Assembly: GCA_041609995.1 (NCBI GenBank)
Contig: JBFIPU010000063.1
Coordinates: forward strand, 1-15,370
Direction of reading: 5' to 3'
DNA: 15,370 nucleotides
Source: JABDOU01 sp041609995
GTDB lineage: Bacteria; Actinomycetota; Acidimicrobiia; Spongiisociales; SHLN01
Position numbers and translations under genes: made by a program. The notes beneath the pieces are model-generated. The model saw nothing but the letters and a program-made list of their open reading frames with translations. It had not been told where the DNA came from and did not search any database. Positions 1-6,245 of the stretch are shown piece after piece (the stretch's first letter is position 1; every line of letters begins with the position of its first letter).

Positions 1-36
1 GCTTCGAAGCTCCATGAGAAGCCACACCCACAATGG

Positions 37-129
37 TCCCCCAGCGAGAGCTGCCAAAGGCAGCGAAGCTGGGGGAAGGTACCGCTGCGAACGAAGTGAA
101 GCAGGAGTAGGGGGAACGCTACGCGTTCC
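37..129. other. Nested hairpins in repeat copy 1
   Basis: A long hairpin spans 37-76. The outer stem TCCCCCAGC (37-45) pairs with GCTGGGGGA (68-76), and the inner stem GCTGCC (50-55) pairs with GGCAGC (59-64) around an AAA loop. A second hairpin spans 113-129: GGAACGC pairs with GCGTTCC around TAC. Perfect pairing in separate stems suggests that folding of DNA or RNA matters, as in REP elements or structured RNAs. No U-run follows, so this is not a typical intrinsic terminator. Confidence 0.8.
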
Positions 130-174
130 TTGGGAGCCGCTTCGAAGCTCCATGAGAAGCCACACCCACAATGG

Positions 175-267
175 TCCCCCAGCGAGAGCTGCCAAAGGCA
201 GCGAAGCTGGGGGAAGGTACCGCTGCGAACGAAGTGAAGCAGGGGTAGGGGGAACGCTACGCGTTCC
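175..267. other. Nested hairpins in repeat copy 2
   Basis: The same stems recur 138 bp downstream: the nested hairpin at 175-214 and the GGAACGC/GCGTTCC hairpin at 251-267. The single base that differs between copies (244) lies between the hairpins and breaks no stem. At the copy junction GGAGC (133-137) can also pair with GCTCC (147-151), making an extra stem found only where two copies abut. Confidence 0.78.
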
Positions 268-351
268 TTGGGAGCGGGCGCCTATCTCCGCTACCGTCGC
301 ATCGACGCGCTCACGGCGCGAGGCTGGGCACTCAGCATGCTGAGGAGGAAC

Positions 352-1428
352 ATGGAAGGCGGGCCGACCGCGCAACACCTCGAAGCTGGGATTCCGGGTT
401 CTCCCGGAGACTCGAGACAGCAGCTGCCCCGACCTTCCCCTGGCCTCACCCACGAGCAACTCGCCGCGTTCGATCGGGATGGATACCTGGTCGTCGAAGA
501 CGTGCTCTCAGAGGAGGACCTGGCTGACATTCGATCCGAATACGACGGGATCATGAAGCGAGCCACCGACGAGCTCGTCACAGCCGGGAAGCTCGAGCCC
601 CTGATCGGAAACACGTTTGCGGCCTGCTACATCGAAGCACTGCAGCAACTCGACGACATGTACGACCTGTACCAGCATCTCGACATCTCGCTCCCGTTGT
701 TGGAAGACCTCGAAGCCACTGCCACCATGAACGCCGGGCCGGCCGTGTTCCGACTCCTCACGAATCCGCGCCTGCTCGACATCGCGGAGTCGATCATCGG
801 GCCCGAGATCTTCTCCAACCCGGTGCAGCACGCACGCATCAAACCGCCCCGCCGCCACCTGCCCAACGCAGCCACGGACGCCAACGTGGCCGCCACCATG
901 TGGCATCAGGACGCAGCCGTCATCGAGCCCGAAGGCGATGAAACCGAGATGCTCACGGTGTGGCTGGCAATCACCGACGCCACCAAAGACAACGGTTGTC
1001 TCGTCGTGCTGCCGGGAAGCCACCGCCAGGAGGAACAGACTCTCCACTGCCCCGGCAAGATCTTTCCGGCCGAGATCTACATTCCCGAACAGATCCTCGA
1101 CATGCCCAGCGCCATCCCGCTGGAACTAAAGGCAGGGGGCATGGTGCTGCTCCACCGGATGACCGAACACGGCTCGTTGGAGAACCACACAGACGACATC
1201 CGCTGGAGCTTCGACCTCAGGTATCAACCGGTCGGCCAGCCCAGCGGGCGCAACGTTTTCCCCGGTTTCGTGGCTCGAAGTATCGCCGAACCCGACTCGG
1301 CGCTCACAGATCCCGACGAGTGGGCAAAACTCTGGTGGGACGCGCGAGATCGGATCGTGAACAAAGAAGTGGACATGAACTTCGGCACTCGCTGGCTCCA
1401 CAACGCCGGCCAGATCGTGTGCGCCTGA
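352..1428 (+). CDS. Phytanoyl-CoA dioxygenase (PhyH) family protein
   Basis: Likely an Fe(II)/2-oxoglutarate-dependent oxygenase of 358 aa in the PhyH family, which hydroxylates small organic or acyl-CoA substrates in the cytoplasm. The iron triad is visible: H185 and D187 in WHQD, and H273 in the TEHGS segment. R284 lies 11 residues after the distal histidine, the spacing of the 2-oxoglutarate-binding Arg in human PhyH. The N-terminal FDRDGYLVVEDVLSEEDL segment is also typical. ATG 352 is chosen because GAGGAGG (342-348) precedes it, though the spacing is short. The frame stays open upstream to a TTG at 268 inside the repeat, adding 28 unconvincing residues. Members of this family act on very different substrates and no neighbour points to one. 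It converges on the lipoprotein gene with a 31-bp gap. Confidence 0.88.
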   Translation: MEGGPTAQHLEAGIPGSPGDSRQQLPRPSPGLTHEQLAAFDRDGYLVVEDVLSEEDLADIRSEYDGIMKRATDELVTAGKLEPLIGNTFAACYIEALQQLDDMYDLYQHLDISLPLLEDLEATATMNAGPAVFRLLTNPRLLDIAESIIGPEIFSNPVQHARIKPPRRHLPNAATDANVAATMWHQDAAVIEPEGDETEMLTVWLAITDATKDNGCLVVLPGSHRQEEQTLHCPGKIFPAEIYIPEQILDMPSAIPLELKAGGMVLLHRMTEHGSLENHTDDIRWSFDLRYQPVGQPSGRNVFPGFVARSIAEPDSALTDPDEWAKLWWDARDRIVNKEVDMNFGTRWLHNAGQIVCA

Positions 1429-1459
1429 TCAATAAGACACGACGACAACTCCCACACTG

Positions 1460-2011
1460 TCAGGAGATTGCGATCGGGCCCTCGGTGCCGACCACCTGCC
1501 AGGAGCCGTCGACCAACTCCACGCGGTACGTCAACCAAGTCCCGCAAGTACCGCCGCACCAGAGCGACATCGGGACCAGCGCCGATGTGTCGGATATCTC
1601 GGGCTCTCCGACACCGATGATGACAGCGCCCTCGATCGTGGGTCGGAGATCTTCAGAACGCCAGCGCTCCGGGTCGTCGATCCAACGAGACGGCCCAAAG
1701 GGCGCCACTGCAGCCGCAATGGCATCACGTTCGCCAGCAGTCAGTGGGCGGGTGGGCGAATCCTGGTTGGATCCCACATGACCGGCCGCCGGGTCGATGC
1801 TCGACAGCAAGAGGTACTCTGTGAAAGGCGGAGGGCCGGTCCCGAAGGTGTGGTCGACAGAGACGAGTTGGCGAACTGCGGCGGCCAACACCCGTGGCTT
1901 CGGGTCAGGGCCTGGACCCTCGCCCAGCGAGCCACCCCCACAGGCCAGCGTCGCCATGGACAATGGCAACAAAATGATCGCTGCGCGCCACATACTCATT
2001 GGACGTCGCAT
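1460..2011 (-). CDS. Putative lipoprotein with CGG-x-CG motif
   Basis: A protein of 183 aa that is probably exported and lipidated. A basic start (MRRPMSMWR) precedes a hydrophobic stretch ending in ATLAC. Cys24 fits a lipobox, although Thr rather than Leu is at -3. A Gly/Pro-rich linker follows. The C-terminal part carries LWCGGTCGTW followed by a YRVELVDGSWQV strand, a pattern I recall from small actinobacterial secreted proteins of unknown function. The two cysteines of CGGTCG might form a disulfide or bind a ligand. Two ATGs are adjacent (2014 and 2011). AGGAG (2017-2021, minus) sits 5 nt from the second and only 2 nt from the first, so 2011 is preferred. No specific function can be assigned. 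Confidence 0.75.
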   Translation of the reverse strand: MRRPMSMWRAAIILLPLSMATLACGGGSLGEGPGPDPKPRVLAAAVRQLVSVDHTFGTGPPPFTEYLLLSSIDPAAGHVGSNQDSPTRPLTAGERDAIAAAVAPFGPSRWIDDPERWRSEDLRPTIEGAVIIGVGEPEISDTSALVPMSLWCGGTCGTWLTYRVELVDGSWQVVGTEGPIAIS

Positions 2012-2069
2012 CATGGCTCCTGGTTCCGCGATGACACCCGTTTCCCCGCCACGGGTGACTGCCGACTGG

Positions 2070-2075
2070 TAGGTT
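2070..2075 (+). promoter_or_regulatory. Putative -10 box (TAGGTT) of YCII-like gene
   Basis: TAGGTT fits the actinobacterial TANNNT -10 pattern. A transcript starting about 7 nt downstream would have a leader of about 20 nt that includes AGGAAGGA (2091-2098) before ATG 2104. No convincing -35 is visible. Confidence 0.4.
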
Positions 2076-2103
2076 CTGGAGAACGTTGCGAGGAAGGACT
2101 TTT

Positions 2104-2421
2104 ATGGCAACGAATTTCGTGCTCCTCTACAGGGGCGGGGCCGGCATGGATAGGCCGCAGGAAGAGGTGAACGCCGTGATGGAGGCGTGGAACGCCTGGT
2201 ACGGCAAGCAAGGCGAGGCCATCGTGGATGGTGGAAATCCTTTCGGTCAGTCGGCAGCCATGACTTCCGACGGTCCGGTCGACCCGTCCGGGCTCACCGG
2301 TTACACGATCATCTCGGCCAACGACTTTGCCAGCGCTCAGGCAGCCGTCAAAGATCATCCACATCTGGATGACGGCGGCACCGTCGAGATTTACGAAACG
2401 TTCGAGGTTCCTGGCATGTAA
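2104..2421 (+). CDS. YCII-related (YciI/DGPF-like) domain protein
   Basis: A cytoplasmic protein of 105 aa consisting of one small alpha/beta domain of the YCII-related or dimeric ferredoxin-like type. The pattern fits that family: an N-terminal strand NFVLLYRGG, a helix around EVNAVMEAWNAWYGKQG, a GYTIISANDFASAQAAVKDH segment, then HPHLDDGGTVEIYETFEV. Such proteins are usually dimers. Most have no known function, and some sit beside sigma factors or degradative enzymes, neither of which is seen here. ATG 2104 has AGGAAGGA 5 nt upstream; a TTG at 2086 is open but has no such support. It is transcribed away from the lipoprotein gene and ends in a strong hairpin terminator. Confidence 0.85.
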   Translation: MATNFVLLYRGGAGMDRPQEEVNAVMEAWNAWYGKQGEAIVDGGNPFGQSAAMTSDGPVDPSGLTGYTIISANDFASAQAAVKDHPHLDDGGTVEIYETFEVPGM

Positions 2422-2438
2422 CCCGAACACTCACGCGC

Positions 2439-2465
2439 AGAAGCCCCGCGTCGCGCGGGGCTTCT
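2439..2465. terminator. Bidirectional hairpin terminator
   Basis: A perfect 12-bp GC-rich stem, AGAAGCCCCGCG (2439-2450) with CGCGGGGCTTCT (2454-2465), has a 3-nt loop. It sits between two convergent stops (2421 plus, 2481 minus). The flanking T-tract is poor, but placement and symmetry suit termination from both sides. Confidence 0.85.
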
Positions 2466-2480
2466 TGCCTTCGGGGGCGA

Positions 2481-2918
2481 TCAGGCCTCCAAGAGCTCCT
2501 TGAGATGTTCGAGATTCGACGCTACGTCCCGCTCGTACATCCTCGTGACGATCGCGTCACCGATCTTGCCGAAGAAGCCGCCAAATTCGGGAACCGTGAT
2601 GTGGTACCGCATGGTGGTGAACCCATCGCCCTCGAAGAGGTCGTATTCGAGTTCCCACTCCATGGGCGAGTCGGTGCTGCGCCACACCAGGCTCTCGGGC
2701 ATTGTGAATTCGATCAGCTCGGCCTCCCAATCCACCTTTCGTCCGGCCACTTTGGTCGTCCCGCGGTACGTAGAGCCTTTGCGGGCAGGGCCGTCACTGA
2801 GCATGACAAACTCATGCAGATTGCTCTGCCACAACACTGAATTCTGGGGATCAATGAGGAAGTCCCAGACGTCCTGACGTTCTCGCCTGATATCGATGCT
2901 TTTCATCACTTCAGGCAT
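2481..2918 (-). CDS. SRPBCC family protein (polyketide cyclase/START-like fold)
   Basis: A protein of 145 aa with the layout of a single helix-grip SRPBCC domain, whose deep hydrophobic cavity binds lipid-like or aromatic ligands. The pattern seen is: KSIDIRRERQDVWDFLIDP (strand 1 and helix 1 with the usual x-W/F-x-F-I-x-D-P), NSVLWQSNLHEF, central strands containing VDWEAELIEF and LEYDLFEGDG, then the long C-terminal helix around MYERDVASNLEHLKELLEA. The start at 2918 is well supported by a near-perfect Shine-Dalgarno; the frame stays open 46 codons further upstream without any family match. No catalytic residues can be named. It could be a ligand carrier or a stress-related Bet v 1-like protein. 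Confidence 0.85.
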   Translation of the reverse strand: MPEVMKSIDIRRERQDVWDFLIDPQNSVLWQSNLHEFVMLSDGPARKGSTYRGTTKVAGRKVDWEAELIEFTMPESLVWRSTDSPMEWELEYDLFEGDGFTTMRYHITVPEFGGFFGKIGDAIVTRMYERDVASNLEHLKELLEA

Positions 2919-2921
2919 AAA

Positions 2922-2931
2922 CCACCTCCTT
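2922..2931 (-). promoter_or_regulatory. Strong ribosome binding site of SRPBCC gene
   Basis: The minus strand reads AAGGAGGTGG, then TTT and ATG at 2918. Its GGAGG core lies 6 nt from the start. It is the best anti-16S match in the window and fixes the start. It also shows that this genome uses Shine-Dalgarno initiation beside its leaderless genes. Confidence 0.85.
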
Positions 2932-2941
2932 TCCACCTCCC

Positions 2942-2947
2942 AACGTA
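2942..2947 (-). promoter_or_regulatory. Putative -10 box (TACGTT) of SRPBCC gene
   Basis: TACGTT on the minus strand fits TANNNT and would give a short leader that still contains the whole Shine-Dalgarno at 2922-2931. No clear -35 is seen. The rest of the 2919-3090 intergenic region holds a small CGGCGC/GCGCCG stem (3014-3030) and nothing else I recognise. Confidence 0.4.
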
Positions 2948-3078
2948 CGACGGCGACCTGCGAGGAAATAGGGCCAAAGTGCACAGCCGGGCACGTTTCA
3001 AGTGTCTGGTCGGCGGCGCCAACAGCGCCGGGGCAAGGCGACGGACTCGCATCCAACGAACGAAACCCGTTGACGGCA

Positions 3079-3084
3079 TAGGCT
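3079..3084 (+). promoter_or_regulatory. Putative leaderless -10 box (TAGGCT) of dsbB-like gene
   Basis: TAGGCT is followed by 6 nt and then ATG 3091, with no Shine-Dalgarno between. Transcription would begin at or next to the start codon. Confidence 0.5.
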
Positions 3085-3090
3085 CATACC

Positions 3091-3645
3091 ATGCAATTCG
3101 AATGGTTCGTCAACCTCACGGTGGTGCTGGCGTTATTCGCCAATGCGGCGGCGCTGGCGCTGATCGGGATGCACATCCGGTCACGAAGTTCGAGCGCCGC
3201 AGGCGAATGGGTTGACACGATTCGCGACAACAGCCTGTGGATGGCCGGCGTGGTGACGCTCACGTCAACAGCCGGCAGCCTGCTGTATTCGGAGATGGTG
3301 GGGTTCGAACCATGCCGCCTGTGTTGGTGGCAGCGGTATTTCATGTACCCGTTGGCGGCACTGTTGTTGGTGGCGGCGTGGCGGAAGGCCGGCGGATGGG
3401 CGCGGGTGGTGGGGTTGTACGGGGCGCTCATCGGGGCCGGCATCTCGGTGCAGCACTACTGGCTGCAGCTCCACCCGGAACTAGAGGGGAGTAGCTGCTC
3501 GGTGGATGTACCCTGCTCGGCAGCATACATCTGGAGGCTCGGATTCATCTCCATCCCCTACATGGCTTTCAGCGGTTTCGCGCTGGCCGCAGTGCTGCTG
3601 TGGGTCGGTCGTTCGCCGTCACGGGTGCTATCACGCTCTGCCTGA
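3091..3645 (+). CDS. DsbB/BdbC-type disulfide bond formation membrane protein
   Basis: An integral membrane thiol oxidoreductase of 184 aa. The DsbB family takes electrons from a periplasmic or extracytoplasmic thioredoxin-fold partner and passes them to quinone. The hallmark EPCRLCWWQR is present (C75 and C78, followed by the conserved QR). A second cysteine pair, C136 and C142, lies in the exterior loop CSVDVPC, as in the Gram-positive BdbC type. Hydrophobic segments near residues 8-28, 50-66, 84-97, 106-121 and 152-172 suggest one extra N-terminal helix before the usual four-helix bundle. ATG 3091 follows a TANNNT box by 6 nt. The next gene, a CPHC thioredoxin-fold lipoprotein, starts inside its 3' end, which strongly suggests a functional pair. 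Confidence 0.93.
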   Translation: MQFEWFVNLTVVLALFANAAALALIGMHIRSRSSSAAGEWVDTIRDNSLWMAGVVTLTSTAGSLLYSEMVGFEPCRLCWWQRYFMYPLAALLLVAAWRKAGGWARVVGLYGALIGAGISVQHYWLQLHPELEGSSCSVDVPCSAAYIWRLGFISIPYMAFSGFALAAVLLWVGRSPSRVLSRSA

Positions 3646-4298
3646 TCGTATCGGGCTGCAGCAGCCCGGAAGAGGCCGCCGACCGGCCGGATCTCGAGAT
3701 CACGACCTCGACATCGGCTCAGGCAGAACTCACGACGTCGACCACCACCAGCACCACTTCCACGACTGTGCTCCAGGTGGACCCCGGGGTCGAGATCGCG
3801 ATCGCCGGCAACCCTCTGCCCCAGTTCGAACCGGAGAACGAACGAGCCATCAGCCTCATTGCGCCCGAAGTGCGGGGCGCTTCGTTTGATGGCACGCCGG
3901 TAGGAATCGTGCACAACGGCAACACCTACAAGATGGTCGTGTTCCTGGCCCACTGGTGCCCACACTGCCAGACCGAGGTACCAGAGGTGAGAGACTGGCT
4001 GGCCTCCTACGATCTGGGCGACGCCATCGAGATCATCTCCGTGTCTACCGGTGAACGTCAGGACAGACCCAACTGGCCACCGTCGGAATGGCTGCAACGC
4101 GAAGAGTGGCCCGTCCCCGTGATTGAGGACACGCTGGAATCCGACGTGGCCGTCGCTTACGGGCTCCAGGCCTACCCCTACTGGGTGTTTCTCGACAAGG
4201 ACGGTTCGGTGTTGTTGCGGGCCAATGGGCTGTCGTCCGAAGCGCTCACCCAGATCTCCGAAGAGATCAAGGCGTTCGATGCCGGAGCAACGTCATAA
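3600..4298 (+). CDS. Thioredoxin-fold lipoprotein with CPHC active site
   Basis: An exported, probably lipid-anchored thioredoxin-like protein of 232 aa. The signal peptide MGRSFAVTGAITLCLIVSGC ends in lipobox VSGC (Cys20). A long Thr/Ser-rich linker (about residues 36-60) precedes the redoxin domain. The active site is HWCPHC with C120 and C123; the CPHC dipeptide is that of E. coli DsbA. A cis-Pro is at P193 in AYPYW. The length and PNWPPSEWL insertion suggest a TlpA/redoxin-like domain rather than classic DsbA. GTG 3600 is the only start in reach. It overlaps dsbB by 46 nt and has no clear Shine-Dalgarno, so it is probably translated by coupling. It is likely the electron donor to the DsbB-like protein, but a reductase role cannot be excluded. 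Confidence 0.88.
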   Translation: MGRSFAVTGAITLCLIVSGCSSPEEAADRPDLEITTSTSAQAELTTSTTTSTTSTTVLQVDPGVEIAIAGNPLPQFEPENERAISLIAPEVRGASFDGTPVGIVHNGNTYKMVVFLAHWCPHCQTEVPEVRDWLASYDLGDAIEIISVSTGERQDRPNWPPSEWLQREEWPVPVIEDTLESDVAVAYGLQAYPYWVFLDKDGSVLLRANGLSSEALTQISEEIKAFDAGATS

Positions 4299-4312
4299 TC
4301 GCCCGCCCGGCC

Positions 4313-4318
4313 TAACCT
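4313..4318 (+). promoter_or_regulatory. Possible -10 box (TAACCT) before second thioredoxin-fold gene
   Basis: TAACCT lies 9 nt before ATG 4328 in the 29-nt gap after the lipoprotein gene, with no Shine-Dalgarno. The spacing is longer than at the other leaderless candidates, so this may be an internal promoter or chance. Confidence 0.3.
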
Positions 4319-4327
4319 GCTGCCTCC

Positions 4328-5020
4328 ATGGACGACAAACTCAAGAACATCTTGCTCTGGTCGGTGGGCGCCATCGTGATGATCGGCATCATCGTCGTGG
4401 TCCTCAGCGGGGTCAGCGTCACCACCGAGAATCTCGCCGACTCGCAGGCAGAAGTACAGGTATCTGGCCAGCCGCTGGCGCCCTACAGCCAGGGCTTCGA
4501 GCCCGCGGCCGGCCAACCGGTGCCGGAGGTGACCGGCGTCGGCATCGACGGGGAGCCGGTCTCCATCACCAACAACGGCAAAGCCAAGGCGATCGTCTTC
4601 CTCGCCCACTGGTGCCCCAATTGCCAGGTGGAAGTGCCACAACTGGTGAATTGGCTGGATCAGAACGAAATCCCTGAGAACGTCGAGCTGATCGGCGTCG
4701 CCACCGCCATCTCACGCATCCGCACGAACTACCCGCCGTCCGACTGGCTCATGAGCGAGGGCTGGGACGTCCCCACCCTGTTGGACGACTCGGACTCGAC
4801 CGTCGGGCTGGCCTACGGCGGGCTTCCCTTCCCAGGCTGGGCCTTCGTCAATTCCGACGGCACACTGGCGGCTCGCGTGTCGGGGTCGGGGGCTGTCGAC
4901 CTGGACATCATCATGCCATTGCTGGCGCAGGGCATCGACCTCGGAGCGCTGACACCCGGCCAGTCCACTCCGGTTCCCACGCCCGAGGAACTGACCGAAG
5001 AAGGCACCGACAGCCAGTAA
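4328..5020 (+). CDS. Membrane-anchored thioredoxin-fold protein with CPNC active site
   Basis: A protein of 230 aa paralogous to the preceding lipoprotein. Shared features are the VFLAHWCPxC segment, a PPSDWL/PPSEWL block and the P-x-W cis-Pro region (P169 in FPGW). Instead of a lipobox it has an uncleaved-looking N-terminal membrane segment (about residues 8-29, rich in Ile and Val), so the redoxin domain should sit outside the membrane. The active site is C96-P-N-C99. A Pro/Glu-rich tail (TPGQSTPVPTPEELTEE) follows the domain. Divergence of both anchor and active-site dipeptide suggests that the two copies have different redox potentials or clients. It is the last gene of the dsbB module, converging on the acyl-CoA dehydrogenase gene with a 32-nt gap. 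Confidence 0.88.
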   Translation: MDDKLKNILLWSVGAIVMIGIIVVVLSGVSVTTENLADSQAEVQVSGQPLAPYSQGFEPAAGQPVPEVTGVGIDGEPVSITNNGKAKAIVFLAHWCPNCQVEVPQLVNWLDQNEIPENVELIGVATAISRIRTNYPPSDWLMSEGWDVPTLLDDSDSTVGLAYGGLPFPGWAFVNSDGTLAARVSGSGAVDLDIIMPLLAQGIDLGALTPGQSTPVPTPEELTEEGTDSQ

Positions 5021-5052
5021 CGGTCGGCTGACTCGAACTACAGGTCGGTGAC

Positions 5053-6177
5053 CTAAACGCCCAGGCGGTCGGCCAACAAGGAGCGTTGCTCCGAGCCCGC
5101 ACCCAGCATGGTCTCCAGCGACCGGGCGCGCTTGAAGAACAGGTGGGCGCCGTGTTCCCAGGTGAAGCCGATTCCGCCGTGGATCTGAATGTTGTCGCCC
5201 GCTGCTTTGAAATACGAGGAAGTGGCGTACGACTTGGCCGCCGGCGCCATCAACGCCAGCTCGGCACTGTCATGCTGGGCGGCCCACCCGGCGTAGTAGG
5301 TCAACGATTTGGCAGATTCGAGCGCCACGAGATTGTCGGCGCACATGTGTTTGACGGCCTGAAACGAACCGATCTTGCGCCCGAACTGCACCCGTTCTTT
5401 GGCGTAGGCGACCGACATGTCGAGGACTGCCTGGTGCCCGCCCACCGCTTCGTGGGCGACCGCCACGCTCCCGACCGCCCGCACCCGCTCGATCGCACTC
5501 CAACCCGACCCGGGCGAGCCCAGCATTTGGTCGCCTGCCACCCGGGCGCCATCGAAGCGAACTGAAGCGACATGGCGGGTCGTGTCGAGGGTCGTGCGCG
5601 AAGCCACTTCGGCCTGATCGGCCGGCACCACAAACAGCGAAACCTCCTCGTCGTGCTTGGCGGCCACAACAAAGAAGTCGGCATACGGACCATCGATCAC
5701 GTAGGGCTTTTCGGCCGTGATGACCCAATCGGACCCGTCCCTGACCGCAAGCCCGTGGATCGCCGCCGGACTCCAGGTGCCCTTCGACTCGAGCACGGCC
5801 AGCGCCGCCTTCTGCGATCCGTCGGCCAGCGCCGGCAGCAAGGCCGCCTTCTGTGCGTCGGTCCCGGCTTCGAGTATGGCGCCTGTGGCGAGCACAGCGC
5901 TGCCCAGGTAGGGAAGCGGAGCCAACACCCGGCCCATCTCTTCCACGAGCAAGAACGTCTCGCCCAGGGAGAAGCCCGCACCGCCGAACTCTTCAGGAAT
6001 GTGCATTGCCTGCCAGCCCTGGGCGGCGACCTCATCCCAGATGTTCTGGTCGTAAACAGCTTCCGACTCCATCAACTCGCGCACTCGTTCGAGCGGAAGC
6101 TTGTCAGCCAAGAACGCTCGCGCCGAATCAACCAGCATCTGCTGCTCGTCGGTCCGGTTGAAGATGACCTCGTCCAT
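5053..6177 (-). CDS. Acyl-CoA dehydrogenase family protein (FadE-like)
   Basis: A cytoplasmic flavoenzyme of 374 aa, expected to oxidise an acyl-CoA thioester to the enoyl-CoA using FAD. Family signs include the N-terminal helical domain (residues 1-120, with IPEEFGGAGFS), a beta domain around 125-215, RVQFGRKIGSFQAVKH (262-277) and QIHGGIGFTWEHGAH (331-345). The short length and TWEH motif match actinobacterial FadE proteins used for sterol or unusual acyl-CoAs, some of which work as two-subunit complexes. The YEGT catalytic-base motif of medium-chain enzymes is absent: by my hand alignment Leu (LETMLG) sits at the Glu position. The base may lie elsewhere or in a partner subunit. The start at 6177 follows TAGGAT by 7 nt; an ATG at 6186 would overlap that box. 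Confidence 0.9.
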   Translation of the reverse strand: MDEVIFNRTDEQQMLVDSARAFLADKLPLERVRELMESEAVYDQNIWDEVAAQGWQAMHIPEEFGGAGFSLGETFLLVEEMGRVLAPLPYLGSAVLATGAILEAGTDAQKAALLPALADGSQKAALAVLESKGTWSPAAIHGLAVRDGSDWVITAEKPYVIDGPYADFFVVAAKHDEEVSLFVVPADQAEVASRTTLDTTRHVASVRFDGARVAGDQMLGSPGSGWSAIERVRAVGSVAVAHEAVGGHQAVLDMSVAYAKERVQFGRKIGSFQAVKHMCADNLVALESAKSLTYYAGWAAQHDSAELALMAPAAKSYATSSYFKAAGDNIQIHGGIGFTWEHGAHLFFKRARSLETMLGAGSEQRSLLADRLGV

Positions 6178-6184
6178 CGTCGGC

Positions 6185-6190
6185 ATCCTA
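6185..6190 (-). promoter_or_regulatory. Putative leaderless -10 box (TAGGAT) of acyl-CoA dehydrogenase
   Basis: On the minus strand TAGGAT is followed by GCCGACG and ATG at 6177. The upstream in-frame ATG at 6186 would place its own start inside the box, which favours 6177. No Shine-Dalgarno is seen. Confidence 0.5.
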
Positions 6191-6245
6191 CGGTGGTGTT
6201 CGAGCGGGATCGGTCAGAGGCCCGCCGTATGGTCTGCGGCGCAGA

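Larger units (their letters stand above)
1..275. repeat. Two tandem copies of a 138-bp palindrome-rich element
   Basis: Positions 1-137 recur at 139-275 with a period of exactly 138 bp. The only difference I find is A at 106 against G at 244. Each copy starts with the 10-bp palindrome GCTTCGAAGC and holds two further hairpins. The identity ends at 275, after which unique sequence leads into the dioxygenase gene. The first copy begins at the window edge, so more copies may lie upstream. Short open frames cross the element, but their peptides are themselves tandem repeats and look like no protein family I know. The near-identity implies recent duplication or ongoing homogenisation. It resembles a REP-type or other non-coding palindromic repeat; its class is not recognised. 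Confidence 0.93.

Noticed and set aside
1..275. CRISPR array or integron attC sites
   Set aside because: The two copies abut with no spacers and are far longer than CRISPR repeats. I see no paired GTTRRRY and RYYYAAC core sites as in attC.
14..343. Protein encoded across the tandem repeat
   Set aside because: The peptide is just the repeat translated twice, has no family features and no ribosome binding site; the palindromes explain the sequence better.
960..1781. Open plus-strand frame crossing the dioxygenase 3' end and the lipoprotein gene
   Set aside because: It overlaps two better-supported genes and gives a basic, low-complexity product without domains.
3014..3030. Small hairpin CGGCGC/GCGCCG as a regulatory element
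   Set aside because: Only a 6-bp stem in GC-rich DNA, with no T-run or placement that indicates a role.
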